NCBI RefSeq assembly: GCF_028548455.1
Contig: NZ_JAQQLF010000002.1
Coordinates: forward strand, 62,001 to 126,000
Direction of reading: 5' to 3'
Length of the DNA: 64,000 nt
From: Vogesella aquatica
GTDB lineage: Bacteria; Pseudomonadota; Gammaproteobacteria; Burkholderiales; Chromobacteriaceae
This document shows, in pieces, positions 45,403 through 54,053 of the stretch (positions are counted from its first letter, which is position 1; every line of letters begins with the position of its first letter). The notes under the pieces are model-generated. The model was not told the DNA's origin, made no database searches, and worked only from the letters and a program-made list of their open reading frames with translations. A program made the translations under genes and the position numbers.

Positions 45403-46067
45403 ACGTCGTGGTCGTCGAAGATCACGATGTCCTGCGAGAAGTCACCCTGGATGCTTTGCGCGTGCAGGGTTATCACGTGCAAGGTGTCGATTGTGCCGAA
45501 GCACTGGGCGACTTGCCGTTCCAGCCTGACCTGTACATTGTGGACTTGAACCTGCCGGGCGAGGACGGTATCAGCCTGTCGCGCCGCCTGCGCGCAGCCC
45601 AGCCCGAGGTAGGTATCATCATGACCACGGCGCGTAACAGTATTGCGGCCAAGGTAGAAGGCTATGCCAGCGGCGCAGACATCTACCTGACCAAGCCCTG
45701 TTCACTGGAAGAGTTGCTGGCGGCGGTGCGTTCGCTGGCGCGCAGGCTTACTGGCCAGGGCCCGGAGCATGGCTGGATACTGCAAACCGACAAGCAGCAA
45801 TTGTCTGGCCCGGGCGGGCAGGTCGGGTTGACGTCGTCCGAGTTTGCCCTGCTGGCCGGGCTGTCCCGCGCCCCAGGGCGCCAGCTGGAAACATGGCAGA
45901 TGATAGAGCTGCTGGGCAAACGGCTGGAGGAATACAGCAAGGCCAACCTGGAGGTACAGCTGGTGCGCCTGCGCAAGAAGCTGGTGCAGGCCGGCTGCGA
46001 TAACCACGCGCTGAAAGCCGTACGCGGTCAGGGCTATCAGTTGGCGGTAACGCTGGCGATCCAGTAG
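45378..46067 (+). CDS. OmpR/PhoB-type response regulator
   Basis: A 229-residue two-domain regulator: receiver with the phospho-acceptor Asp in IVDLNLPGEDG and Lys in LTKPCS, then a C-terminal winged-helix DNA-binding domain (AVRGQGYQL). Overlaps the kinase gene by 25 bases. Its targets are unknown. Confidence 0.9.
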   Translation: MVTRINPLNVVVVEDHDVLREVTLDALRVQGYHVQGVDCAEALGDLPFQPDLYIVDLNLPGEDGISLSRRLRAAQPEVGIIMTTARNSIAAKVEGYASGADIYLTKPCSLEELLAAVRSLARRLTGQGPEHGWILQTDKQQLSGPGGQVGLTSSEFALLAGLSRAPGRQLETWQMIELLGKRLEEYSKANLEVQLVRLRKKLVQAGCDNHALKAVRGQGYQLAVTLAIQ

Positions 46068-46081
46068 CGCGCCAGCGCGAA

Positions 46082-46130
46082 GGTTGGCCGCAACAAACCC
46101 CGCGTGCATGGCAGGCGGGGTTTGTTTTTT
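46082..46130 (+). terminator. Repeat copy plus intrinsic terminator after the response regulator
   Basis: An exact GGTTGGCCGC at 46082-46091 is directly followed by a hairpin with arms ACAAACCCCGC and GCGGGGTTTGT and a T-run. The repeat is placed at the foot of the terminator, as is common for uptake sequences in Neisseria. Confidence 0.8.
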
Positions 46131-46165
46131 AGCAGCCAGGCGGCCTGGCGCGCCGCTGTGCGGTA

Positions 46166-46927
46166 TCAGGCGGCAGAGCGCATGCTGCTGCCTTCATCCG
46201 GCGCGCTAAAGTCGTCGTAGGCCCGCATCATCTCCATCAGCCGCTGGGCAATACGGCCCTGCATGTCCTGGCTACTGGACACACTGCCGCTGTTGCTCGA
46301 GCTGCTGTCGCTGCCAGTGCTGCCGGCTTGCTCTTGCTGGCGCTGGTAGGCCACGCTTTCGCTAAAGCTCACCTTGCCGTCACCATCGGCGTCTGCTTCG
46401 TCAAAGTTGTCTGCCAGCTGGCTGAACAGGCTGGCGGCCTGGGTATTGCCCGACTCTGCCGCGGCTGTGGCCATATCCCCCAGCTGGCTTTGGTCCAGGC
46501 CCTGATCCTGGCGCTGGCCACCAGGCCCGCCTGGCGGTGGCGGTGGCATGCCGCCGCCACCCATGCCCTGCATACTGCCTTGCATGCGCATGGTGTTGAA
46601 CTGGCTATCCAGCTGTTCCTGCAGCGACTTGATGCCGCTGGTGAGTTCGTCCTGGGTGACTTTGCCGTCGCTATCGCTATCCAGGCTGGAAAACACCTCG
46701 TCGCTGCTGGCGGTGTTGCTGCTTTGCCCGCTACGCGATAGCTGGCTGATGGCGCTGGCAAAATCGTCAGCCTCCAGATAGCCCTGCTTGTCGGTGTCCA
46801 GCTTGCTGAAGATCTGCTCGGCGACCTCGCTGGCTTCCGGCCGCTGCCGCATGCCACGTGGCCCAGCGCCGGGGCCCTGCATCATATTGGGCATGTAGCT
46901 GCTGGTACTGCTTGTTACGCTGCTCAT
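46166..46927 (-). CDS. EF-hand calcium-binding protein
   Basis: A 253-residue, Ser/Gln/Met-rich protein with three EF-hand loops: DTDKQGYLEADDF, DSDSDGKVTQDEL and DADGDGKVSFSES, the last two close to consensus. A glycine/proline-rich linker (GGGGMPPPPPGGPGG) lies between the second and third. No signal peptide is seen. ATG 46927 has AGGGAG at correct distance; ATG 46933 would be too close. The role is unknown, possibly calcium-dependent envelope or secretion related. Confidence 0.72.
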   Translation of the reverse strand: MSSVTSSTSSYMPNMMQGPGAGPRGMRQRPEASEVAEQIFSKLDTDKQGYLEADDFASAISQLSRSGQSSNTASSDEVFSSLDSDSDGKVTQDELTSGIKSLQEQLDSQFNTMRMQGSMQGMGGGGMPPPPPGGPGGQRQDQGLDQSQLGDMATAAAESGNTQAASLFSQLADNFDEADADGDGKVSFSESVAYQRQQEQAGSTGSDSSSSNSGSVSSSQDMQGRIAQRLMEMMRAYDDFSAPDEGSSMRSAA

Positions 46928-47073
46928 GGTCATTCTCCCTGAAGGGTAGGAAAACCCGCCCCAGCCGTGCACGGCCAATACCTGTCACGGCTTGTAGCGA
47001 GTCATGACACTGTATGGCTGGCTTGTCTGCATGATTTATCCGCTTTGTATCACGATGGATACAAACCACAGTG

Positions 47074-48129
47074 CTAGCGTGGCAGCACCAGCAGCGCAAC
47101 CAGGCCGCCGTCATCGGCATTGCTCAGGTAAAGCTCCCCGCCCATGCGCCGCGCGGCATCACGGGCGATGGTCAGCCCCAGGCCGGTGCCACCGGTGTGG
47201 CGGTTGCGCGAGTCTTCCAGCCGCACAAAAGGCTCGAATACCCGCGCCAGCTGTGCCGCCGGTATGCCGGGGCCGTGGTCGCGAATGGCAATTTCTACCG
47301 TGGTATCGCTTTGCTGCAGGCTGATGTCGGCACTGCCGCCGTAGCGCAAGGCGTTTTCCAGCAAGTTGTCCAGGCAGCGGCGCAGGGTCGCCGGCAGGGT
47401 GCGCAGCTGGCTGGCTTGTCCGTTAAAGCTCACCGGCTGGCCCAGCTCCTGGGCGTCTTCCGCCATGGCTTGCAGCAGGGCTTCGATGTCCAGCTGCTCC
47501 CAGCCTTCTTGCTGGCTGTTATCGCGCAGGTAGGCCAGGGTGGCATCCAGCATGGCGGCCATCTCGTCTATGTCCTGATTCAACCTTTGCTGTAGCGCAC
47601 TGTCGTCGATCTGGGTGCCGCGCAGGCGAATGCGCGTCAGCGGGGTACGCAGGTCGTGCGATACCGCGGCCAGAAAGTGGCTGCGCTCGTCCATCTGCCG
47701 GCGCAGTTTGGCGCGCATATCGTTGAACAACAGCGCTGCCTGGCGCGTTTCCAGCGGGCCGGTTTCGTCTATGGGCGGGGCGTCCAGCGTACGGCCCAGC
47801 TCCCGTGCGCCCTGGGTGAGCTGCTCGATAGGGCGTACCAGGCGGCGTGCGCCGTACCAGGCCAGTAGCGAAACGGCGGCCAACTGTAGGGCAAAGCCGG
47901 CCCAGAATTCGGGCGGCAAGCGGCGTTCACCCCTCTCGTGTGGCGGGCGCTCGCCAGGCGGCGGGCGCGGATGATCGGCCGCCCGTGGCGGGGGCGGGGC
48001 TTCGGGTGGCGGGCCGTCGGGCGCAAATACCACGAACAGGCCGGTCATCACCAGGTGGCTGCACAGCAGGGCAGCCAGTACCAGGCCAAACAGGCGGGTA
48101 AAAACGGTATCGGGTACAGGCCATTTCAT
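47074..48129 (-). CDS. Envelope-type sensor histidine kinase with proline-rich periplasmic loop
   Basis: A 351-residue kinase: TM1 (15-35), a short periplasmic loop rich in Pro, His and Arg (PPPPRAADHPRPPPGERPP), TM2 (about 75-92), HAMP, HisKA with H in VSHDLRTPLTRIRL, and HATPase with GTGLGL. It resembles RstB/CpxA/EnvZ-class sensors. It is the third gene of a minus-strand operon with its regulator and a CpxP/Spy-like protein, suggesting sensing of envelope or metal stress. Confidence 0.85.
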   Translation of the reverse strand: MKWPVPDTVFTRLFGLVLAALLCSHLVMTGLFVVFAPDGPPPEAPPPPRAADHPRPPPGERPPHERGERRLPPEFWAGFALQLAAVSLLAWYGARRLVRPIEQLTQGARELGRTLDAPPIDETGPLETRQAALLFNDMRAKLRRQMDERSHFLAAVSHDLRTPLTRIRLRGTQIDDSALQQRLNQDIDEMAAMLDATLAYLRDNSQQEGWEQLDIEALLQAMAEDAQELGQPVSFNGQASQLRTLPATLRRCLDNLLENALRYGGSADISLQQSDTTVEIAIRDHGPGIPAAQLARVFEPFVRLEDSRNRHTGGTGLGLTIARDAARRMGGELYLSNADDGGLVALLVLPR

Positions 48130-48139
48130 GCGGTGGCTT

Positions 48140-48850
48140 TCAATTGATCTTGCAGTCCAGCAGGTAGCCTTCGCCGCGCACGGTTTTCAGTAGCTGCGGC
48201 TGCTTGGGGTCGTCGCCCAGCTTCTGGCGCAGGCGCGATACCAGCAGGTCGATGCTGCGGTCGAATGCCTCTACCGTGCGGCCACGGGCGGCGTCCATCA
48301 ACTGTTCGCGGCTGAGGATGCGCTGCGGGCGAGCCAGAAAAGCGCACAGCAGGCGGTACTCGGCATTGGACAGCGGCACCAGCACTTGCCCGGGCGTAGT
48401 GATCTGGCGCTTCTGGTGGCTAAGCCGCCAGCCGGCAAACTGCACGGTGTCCTGGTCTACTGCCGAACCGGGTTTGCCGCGTACCCGGCGTAATACCGTG
48501 TGAATGCGCGCTACCAGCTCGCGCGGGTCGAAGGGTTTTACCACGTAGTCGTCGGCGCCCAGCTCCAGCCCCACCACGCGGTCGGCTGATTCGCCACGGG
48601 CGGTGAGCATGATGATGGGCGTGTTACCCACGGCGCGGATGTGGCGGCACAACGATAGCCCGTCTTCGCCCGGCAGCATCAGGTCCAGAATGATCAGGTC
48701 GACGCGTTCGTGTTCCAGCTTCTGGCGCAGGCCGTGGCCGTCACCTACGCACAGGCACTGCATGCCATAGCTTTGCAGGTATTGCGCCAGCAGGTTGCGG
48801 ATATCGGGGTCGTCGTCCACGATCAGCAGGCGGATGCCGTGTTCGTTCAT
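48140..48850 (-). CDS. OmpR-type response regulator
   Basis: A 236-residue regulator: receiver (LLIVDDDPDIR, phospho-Asp in LDLMLPGEDG, KPFDPREL) and winged-helix domain with RTVEAFDRSIDLLVSRLRQK, an OmpR signature. ATG 48850 follows AGGAG. Ten bases separate its stop from the kinase start. Confidence 0.92.
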   Translation of the reverse strand: MNEHGIRLLIVDDDPDIRNLLAQYLQSYGMQCLCVGDGHGLRQKLEHERVDLIILDLMLPGEDGLSLCRHIRAVGNTPIIMLTARGESADRVVGLELGADDYVVKPFDPRELVARIHTVLRRVRGKPGSAVDQDTVQFAGWRLSHQKRQITTPGQVLVPLSNAEYRLLCAFLARPQRILSREQLMDAARGRTVEAFDRSIDLLVSRLRQKLGDDPKQPQLLKTVRGEGYLLDCKIN

Positions 48851-48922
48851 GCAGGCTCCTTGGGGAAGCGCCGTGCGCCTGCATGGTGGCGGCACGGCCG
48901 TGTGGTGGTGGGTAGCACAGCC

Positions 48923-49393
48923 CTAGCCCGGTGGCGGTATATCGTGTACCGGCGGTGGTGGTGACTGTAACACCTGGCGCACGATGCCGGCTTGCTGGCT
49001 GCTGAGGCTATCAAAAAATGCCAGCCAGGCAGCAGAAGGCTGCATGGCGGGGGCGGCCAGGCTAGCCGCGCGCAAGGCTTGCGACAGGCTCAGGCGGGTA
49101 TCGGCCAGCTTTTCCTGTAGCCTGAAACCGGCGTGTTGCAGGCTGCGCTGCTGGCGCGTTTGCTGGTTCATATCGTGCTGTTCGGCGTGTAGCCACAAGG
49201 ATTGCTGGGCGTCGCTCAGCTGCAGCGCGGGCAGGGCGTCCTCCAGCATGATAGCCAGCGGCGGCGGTGGCATGTCGCGCGGCATGTCGTGCCGGGGGCC
49301 ATGCGCTGGCGGGGCGGCGTCGTCAGCCCGTGCAGGCAGGCTGGCGCCTAGTGCCAACAGGGCGGTAGCCAGTAGCAGGGTTTTCTTGTGCAT
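48923..49393 (-). CDS. CpxP/Spy-like periplasmic protein
   Basis: A 156-residue exported protein (signal peptide ending LPARA) with a His/Met/Pro-rich start (HGPRHDMPRDMPPPP) and a helical LxLSDAQQxLWxxxEQ segment like the LTxxQ motif of Spy/CpxP. Such proteins act as periplasmic chaperones or feedback inhibitors for two-component sensors. It is located 73 bases upstream of the regulator gene, so it is likely part of that operon or its first target. Confidence 0.62.
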   Translation of the reverse strand: MHKKTLLLATALLALGASLPARADDAAPPAHGPRHDMPRDMPPPPLAIMLEDALPALQLSDAQQSLWLHAEQHDMNQQTRQQRSLQHAGFRLQEKLADTRLSLSQALRAASLAAPAMQPSAAWLAFFDSLSSQQAGIVRQVLQSPPPPVHDIPPPG

Positions 49394-49613
49394 GATAGGG
49401 CTCCTTGATCGGTGCGGCACGGGGCCGACGCTGGCAGTATCCGGCCCGGCTGTATCGCCGCCTTGTCCCCTTTGTAACAGCCCTGATACATCGCCGCGTA
49501 CCTGGCTGGCCGCATGGCTGTATTTGTCCTGCACATGGCCAGCTACGGCATGGCACCCAGCTGTGCTGCCCGGCACAATAGCGCTATCTTCACTGGCATA
49601 CAGGTAGCCCGCC

Positions 49614-50189
49614 ATGTCCGCTTCTGCCCTGATCGTGATTGATGTCCAGCAATCCTTCCTGCACCGCCCGTATTGGGACCAAGCCGAGCTGCCGGCTTTC
49701 CGCCAGGCCGTGCTGGCGCTGATCGCCGGCGCGCGCGCCCGTGGCGTGCCGGTTATCTATGTGCTGCACGAGGATGGCGACGGCCCGTTTGCCGCCGCCA
49801 GCGGCCACGTGCAGCCGATGGACTGGCTGCCGCTGGCGCCGGACGTCACTTTTACCAAGCACGTGCACAACGCGTTTACCGATACCGGCCTGCAGGCGTG
49901 GCTGGCGGCACGCGGCATAAACCGCCTGATCATCAGCGGCATCCGCACCGAGCAGTGCTGCGAAACCACCACCCGCGTCGGCAGCGACCTGGGCTTTGCC
50001 GTGGATTACGTTACCGAAGCCACGCTGACCTTTGCCATGACCCATCCGCGCAGCGGCCGCGTGTTCAGCGCCGACGACATCCGCCAGCGTACCGAGCTGG
50101 TGCTGGCCGGCCGTTTTGCCGACATCCACACCGTGGCCAGCGTGCTGGCGCGGCTGGACGCCGCGGCGGCCAACCAGGCCACCCTCTGA
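49614..50189 (+). CDS. Isochorismatase-family cysteine hydrolase
   Basis: A 191-residue hydrolase with catalytic triad regions VIDVQQSF (Asp), TFTKHVHNAF (Lys) and RTEQCCETT (Cys). The substrate is not predictable; nicotinamidase and ureidoacrylate/isochorismate types share the fold. Followed at 13 bases by a DUF1272 gene. Confidence 0.85.
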   Translation: MSASALIVIDVQQSFLHRPYWDQAELPAFRQAVLALIAGARARGVPVIYVLHEDGDGPFAAASGHVQPMDWLPLAPDVTFTKHVHNAFTDTGLQAWLAARGINRLIISGIRTEQCCETTTRVGSDLGFAVDYVTEATLTFAMTHPRSGRVFSADDIRQRTELVLAGRFADIHTVASVLARLDAAAANQATL

Positions 50190-50202
50190 AAGGACACACG
50201 CC

Positions 50203-50511
50203 ATGCTGCAACTGCGCCCCGGCTGCGAACACTGCAACACGCCGCTACCGCCCGATAGCCCCGACGCCCGCATCTGCAGCTACGAGTGCACGTTCTGCGC
50301 CCGCTGTGCCGAGACGGTGCTGCACAACGTCTGCCCCAATTGCGGCGGCGGCTTTGCGCCGCGCCCCATCCGCCCGGCGCGGCAATGGGTTGGCCGCACC
50401 GGTCTGGCGGCACACCCGGCCACCAGCACCGTGACTTACCGGCCGGTGGATCTGGCAGCCCATGCCGCGTTGCTGGCAGCGCAGGGCGGGCTGCCGCCCA
50501 CGCAGCGCTAG
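50203..50511 (+). CDS. DUF1272 zinc-ribbon-like protein
   Basis: A 102-residue protein with cysteine pairs CEHC, CSYECTFCARC and CPNC, and the DUF1272 signature LRPGCEHC. The cysteines probably bind zinc. Function is unknown. It is likely co-transcribed with the isochorismatase-like gene. Confidence 0.8.
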   Translation: MLQLRPGCEHCNTPLPPDSPDARICSYECTFCARCAETVLHNVCPNCGGGFAPRPIRPARQWVGRTGLAAHPATSTVTYRPVDLAAHAALLAAQGGLPPTQR

Positions 50512-50602
50512 CGGCAGCTGTATCCGGTAAATCGGAACGCACTGTTGCTGTCTGGCGCGTGCCGGCTGGCGTAAGCTCGATGTCATCATGCACCGGCCGC
50601 GT

Positions 50603-50612
50603 GCGGCCAACC
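50603..50612 (-). repeat. Intergenic copy of GGTTGGCCGC upstream of the EamA transporter gene
   Basis: An exact copy, in extended form CCAAGGTTGGCCGCAC on the minus strand, immediately before the ribosome-binding site (GGGGAG) of the transporter gene. Confidence 0.7.
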
Positions 50613-50626
50613 TTGGGGAGCAAGCC

Positions 50627-51520
50627 ATGAACTGGCAAGACCGGCTGATCGCGTTGGCGATCGTTGCGGTATGGGGTTTCAACTTTGTGGTGATCAAGTG
50701 GGGCGTGGCCGGCGTGCCGCCGTTCCTGCTGGGGGCGCTGCGCTTTAGTGCCGCCGCCGGCCTGGGGCTGCTGTTTGTGCGCCGCCCCGCCATCCCGTGG
50801 CGCTGGCTGGCGCTGTACGGCCTCAGCGTGGGGCTGGGGCAGTTTGCCTGCCTGTTTACCGCCATCAAGCTGGGCATGCCGGCCGGGCTGGCGTCCATCG
50901 TGCTGCAATCGCAGGCGTTCTTTACCCTGATCATCGGCATGCTGTGGCTGGGCGAACGCTTTACGCCGTGGCAGCTGGCCGGCCTGCTGATCGGTAGCGC
51001 CGGGCTGTACCTGATCGGCGGCCTGGGCGCGGCCAACCTGCCGCTGGCCGGCTTTGTGCTGACACTGTGCGGTGCCGCCAGCTGGGCGTTGTCCAACGTG
51101 GTGGTACGCCGCATCGTGGCCGCCGGCTACAAGCCGGACATGCTTGGCCTGGTGGTGTGGAGTAGCCTGGCGCCCATCGTGCCGTTCTTTGCGCTGTCCG
51201 GCCTGTTCGAAGCCGACCGTATCGTGTGGGCGCAGGTGGCCACGCCGCAAAGCCTGTTTGCCATTGCCTACCTGGCGCTGGTGGCCACCCTGTTCGGCTA
51301 CGGCCAGTGGAGCAAGCTGCTCAGCCGTCATGCGGCCAACGTGGTGGCACCGTTCTCGCTGCTGGTGCCGTTTTTCGGCGTGCTGTCGGCGGCGCTGGTG
51401 CTGGGCGAGCGCCTCAGCTTCTGGCAGCTGGCCGGTGGTGCGCTGCTGCTGGCCGGGCTGGCGGTGAACGTGTTCGGCCCGCGCCTGCTGGCCCTGTGGC
51501 GCAAGCCGCAGCCGGCGTAA
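50627..51520 (+). CDS. EamA/DMT-family transporter
   Basis: A 297-residue membrane protein with ten hydrophobic segments in two EamA repeats, the form of RhaT/YdcZ-like drug/metabolite exporters. ATG 50627 is preceded by GGGGAG. The substrate is unknown. Confidence 0.87.
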   Translation: MNWQDRLIALAIVAVWGFNFVVIKWGVAGVPPFLLGALRFSAAAGLGLLFVRRPAIPWRWLALYGLSVGLGQFACLFTAIKLGMPAGLASIVLQSQAFFTLIIGMLWLGERFTPWQLAGLLIGSAGLYLIGGLGAANLPLAGFVLTLCGAASWALSNVVVRRIVAAGYKPDMLGLVVWSSLAPIVPFFALSGLFEADRIVWAQVATPQSLFAIAYLALVATLFGYGQWSKLLSRHAANVVAPFSLLVPFFGVLSAALVLGERLSFWQLAGGALLLAGLAVNVFGPRLLALWRKPQPA

Positions 51521-51530
51521 GGTTGGCCGC
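51521..51530 (+). repeat. GGTTGGCCGC between two genes, directly before an ATG
   Basis: An exact copy filling the ten bases between the EamA stop and the GNAT start codon. It leaves no ribosome-binding site except GG within the repeat. Confidence 0.75.
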
Positions 51531-51992
51531 ATGTCTGCTTCCCTGATTTTGCGCCCGCCGCAACCGGCCGATTACACAGCCTGGCTGCCGCTATGGGACG
51601 CCTACAACGCCTTTTACGGCCGCCACGGCGCGCTGGCGCTGCCGGCCGCCATCAGCCAGCTGGCCTGGCAACGCTTTCTGGACCCGGCCGAGCCGCTGCA
51701 CGCGCTGCTGGCCTGGCGCGGCGGCCAACTGCTGGGGCTGGCGCACTATGTGTTTCACCGCAACACGCTGATGGCGCAGCACGCCTGCTACCTGCAAGAC
51801 CTGTTTACCGTGCCGGCCGCGCGCGGGCAGGGCGTGGCACGGCAGCTGATTGCCGCCGTACTGGCCGAGGCGCAGGCCGCCGGCAGCCCCAGCGTGTACT
51901 GGCATACCCGCCACGACAACGCCGCCGCCCGCCAGCTGTACGACCGCGTGGCGCGGGACACCGGCTTTGTCGTGTATCGTCATACCTTCTGA
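51531..51992 (+). CDS. GNAT-family N-acetyltransferase
   Basis: A 153-residue acetyltransferase with the acetyl-CoA loop ARGQGVARQL and the beta-bulge LQDLFTVPAA. The substrate is unknown. It starts right after the repeat and is likely translated together with the transporter gene. Confidence 0.87.
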   Translation: MSASLILRPPQPADYTAWLPLWDAYNAFYGRHGALALPAAISQLAWQRFLDPAEPLHALLAWRGGQLLGLAHYVFHRNTLMAQHACYLQDLFTVPAARGQGVARQLIAAVLAEAQAAGSPSVYWHTRHDNAAARQLYDRVARDTGFVVYRHTF

Positions 51993-52008
51993 CCACCGGA
52001 CCCACACC

Positions 52009-52206
52009 ATGAAACTGTACCGCTTGCTCACCGGCCCCGACGACAGCGCCTTCTGCCACCGCGTGACCGAGGCGCTGAGCCGTGGCTGGCAGCTGCACGG
52101 CGCGCCCACGCTCACCTTCAACGGCGAACGCGTCATCGCCGGCCAGGCCATCGTCAAGGAGGTGGACGGCGATTACCAGCCGGACATCAAGCTGGGCGAG
52201 CTGTAG
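52009..52206 (+). CDS. DUF1737 protein
   Basis: A 65-residue protein of the DUF1737 type (YRLLTGPDDSAFCHRVTEAL ... GWQLHG). Function is unknown. It follows the acetyltransferase by 16 bases. Confidence 0.75.
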   Translation: MKLYRLLTGPDDSAFCHRVTEALSRGWQLHGAPTLTFNGERVIAGQAIVKEVDGDYQPDIKLGEL

Positions 52207-52234
52207 ATCATGAAATCACAAGAATGCGTCAGCA

Positions 52235-52699
52235 ATGAATACAGCCCAGAACTATTTTGTTGAGACCGTAAAACCTACGGTTGATGAATTCTTAAATGAT
52301 CCGTTTAGCGTGAGGAGAGCAAGACTAGCGGCGATTGTTCTGTATCACCTCGTGGATTACGTTCAGCTCCAATGGCCGGGGTCGAGTATTGGGTCGATTT
52401 CTGACAAGGTCGTTGTGCGATGTCCTGATTTCGTACTTATCCGAGATGTATGTAACGCAAGCAAGCACAACCTGCTGACCAAGAAAACCAAGCAACCTAG
52501 ACAGCTTGATAGTGCATCGCAAGTTCTAGCAAACAGCTATGACGGCTTGTTCCATGCACCATTTGGTTATGGGCATTTTGCTGAGGCTAGCTATGTTTGG
52601 GTTCAGCTCAATGATGGCTCTTGGCGGAATTTTGTCGATATTGTGAGGTGTGTATCCGATTTTTTTGATCAGTTCGATTTTTCCAGTGAATTGAAGTGA
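52235..52699 (+). CDS. A+T-rich hypothetical protein, possibly HEPN-like
   Basis: A 154-residue protein in DNA clearly lower in G+C than both neighbours, with codons such as aat, ata and tta that are rare around it. A helical segment RDVCNASKHNLLTKK recalls the R...KH pattern in some HEPN-type proteins, but this is weak. There is no signal peptide. Its stop overlaps the GTG start of the next gene. I read it as a recently acquired gene of unknown function. Confidence 0.6.
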   Translation: MNTAQNYFVETVKPTVDEFLNDPFSVRRARLAAIVLYHLVDYVQLQWPGSSIGSISDKVVVRCPDFVLIRDVCNASKHNLLTKKTKQPRQLDSASQVLANSYDGLFHAPFGYGHFAEASYVWVQLNDGSWRNFVDIVRCVSDFFDQFDFSSELK

Positions 52700-53637
52700 A
52701 AGACATCTACTTCCTGCTCACCCCGCGCTACCTGGCGCTGGATTTCGTCGGCCCGGCCGAGGCTTTCCGCATGGCGCTGGACGAGGGTGCGCCGTTTCGG
52801 CTGCACATTGCCGGCCCGGCCACCGAGTGCGTCAGCTCGCTGGGGCTGGTGTCGCGCATCGCGCCGCTGCCGGACGCGGTGGCCGACGGCAGCCTGGTGA
52901 TCGTGGTGGGCACGGTGGCAGAAGACCTGGATTACGCCACGCCCGAGGCGCAGCAGCTGGTGGCCTGGCTGCGCCAGCACATCCGCCCGCAGGTGGCGCT
53001 GGCCACCGTGTGCTCCGGCGCGCTGCTGGCCGGCATGGCCGGGCTGCTGGATGGCCGCGCCTGCACCACGCACCACAGCATTGTGGCCAAGCTGGCCGCC
53101 ACCGCGCCGCGTGCGCGGGTGCTGGACAACCGCGTATTTGTGGAAGATGGCCACATCGCCACCTCGGCCGGCATTACTACCGGCATGGACCTGGCGCTGG
53201 CGCTGATCGAGCGCCACGCCGGGCCCGACGTGGCGGCGCGGGTAGCGCGGCGCATGGTGCTGTATAGCCGCCGCGCCGGCGACGATGCCCAGCTGTCGCC
53301 GTGGCTGGCTTACCGCAACCACCTGCACCCGGCGGTACACCGCGCACAAGACGCCATCGCCCGCGACCCCGCGCAGCCGTGGCCGCTGGCCGCGCTGGCC
53401 GAGCGTGTGCACCTGAGCCCGCGCCACCTCACGCGGCTGTTTCGCCAGCAAACCGGCGTCAGCATTGTGGAGTACCAGCAACGCCTGCGCGTGGCGCTGG
53501 TGCGCCAGCTACTGCAGCAAGGCGTGGCGGTAGAGCGCGCAGCCGAAGGCGGCGGTTTTGCCTCGGCACGCGATATGCGCCGTGTGTGGGCCAAGTTCGA
53601 GCCGCAGCTGCCGGGGCAGGTGGGCGGGCGTTTGTAA
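52696..53637 (+). CDS. GlxA-type AraC-family regulator with DJ-1/PfpI domain
   Basis: A 313-residue regulator: an N-terminal DJ-1/PfpI-like domain (1-180, with nucleophile-elbow Cys in ATVCSGALLAG) and a C-terminal AraC double helix-turn-helix (RVHLSPRHLTRLFRQQTG). The GTG start is used because there is no ATG before the conserved ALDFVGPAEAF. The start overlaps the A+T-rich gene upstream; its native leader may have been replaced by that insertion. Confidence 0.85.
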   Translation: MKDIYFLLTPRYLALDFVGPAEAFRMALDEGAPFRLHIAGPATECVSSLGLVSRIAPLPDAVADGSLVIVVGTVAEDLDYATPEAQQLVAWLRQHIRPQVALATVCSGALLAGMAGLLDGRACTTHHSIVAKLAATAPRARVLDNRVFVEDGHIATSAGITTGMDLALALIERHAGPDVAARVARRMVLYSRRAGDDAQLSPWLAYRNHLHPAVHRAQDAIARDPAQPWPLAALAERVHLSPRHLTRLFRQQTGVSIVEYQQRLRVALVRQLLQQGVAVERAAEGGGFASARDMRRVWAKFEPQLPGQVGGRL

Positions 53638-53725
53638 GCTGCCAGTTACCTGCGGCCACAATCTGCCAACCCTTTGCCAGGTTCTGGCTGGCATGCTGGT
53701 GTGTTTGGCCAGAAGGGAGCAGGGC

Positions 53726-54031
53726 ATGAGTTACAGCGGTATGGCAGTTGGCGGCAGCCAGATGTTGAAAGGCGTGGCCGGCTTGGGTAAAGGTGCCTAC
53801 CACGTGGGCGAGGCGGTGGTCGATGCGGTGGCTGCCGATTTCGGCGAGGCGGCGCTTGATCTGGGCGAGGCGGGCATCGAGCTGGCAGGTGCAGCCTTCA
53901 ACCTTGCCGCGGGGGCGGCGGAAACGGCGGTGGAGGCGGCCGAGGTGGTATACGAAACGGTGTCGGCCACCGGCGAGAGCGTGGTGAACGGCCTGAAAGT
54001 GGCCGGTAACGTGATCGATATTTTTGCCTGA
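53726..54031 (+). CDS. Alanine/glycine-rich repeat-like small protein
   Basis: A 101-residue protein with repeating amphipathic units (GEAVVDAVAADFGEAALDL, GEAGIELAGAAFNLAAG, AETAVEAAEVVYETV), which predict a long helix like those of phasins or LEA-type proteins. No signal peptide. GGGAGCAG precedes the ATG and a terminator follows, supporting a real single gene. No family is recognised. Confidence 0.55.
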   Translation: MSYSGMAVGGSQMLKGVAGLGKGAYHVGEAVVDAVAADFGEAALDLGEAGIELAGAAFNLAAGAAETAVEAAEVVYETVSATGESVVNGLKVAGNVIDIFA

Positions 54032-54053
54032 GGCAGATTCACGCAGTGAGATC

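Noticed and set aside
53301-53729. Plus-strand frame overlapping the end of the GlxA-type gene
   Set aside because: It is out of frame with the clear AraC HTH coding sequence and shows Arg/Ala-rich shadow composition.
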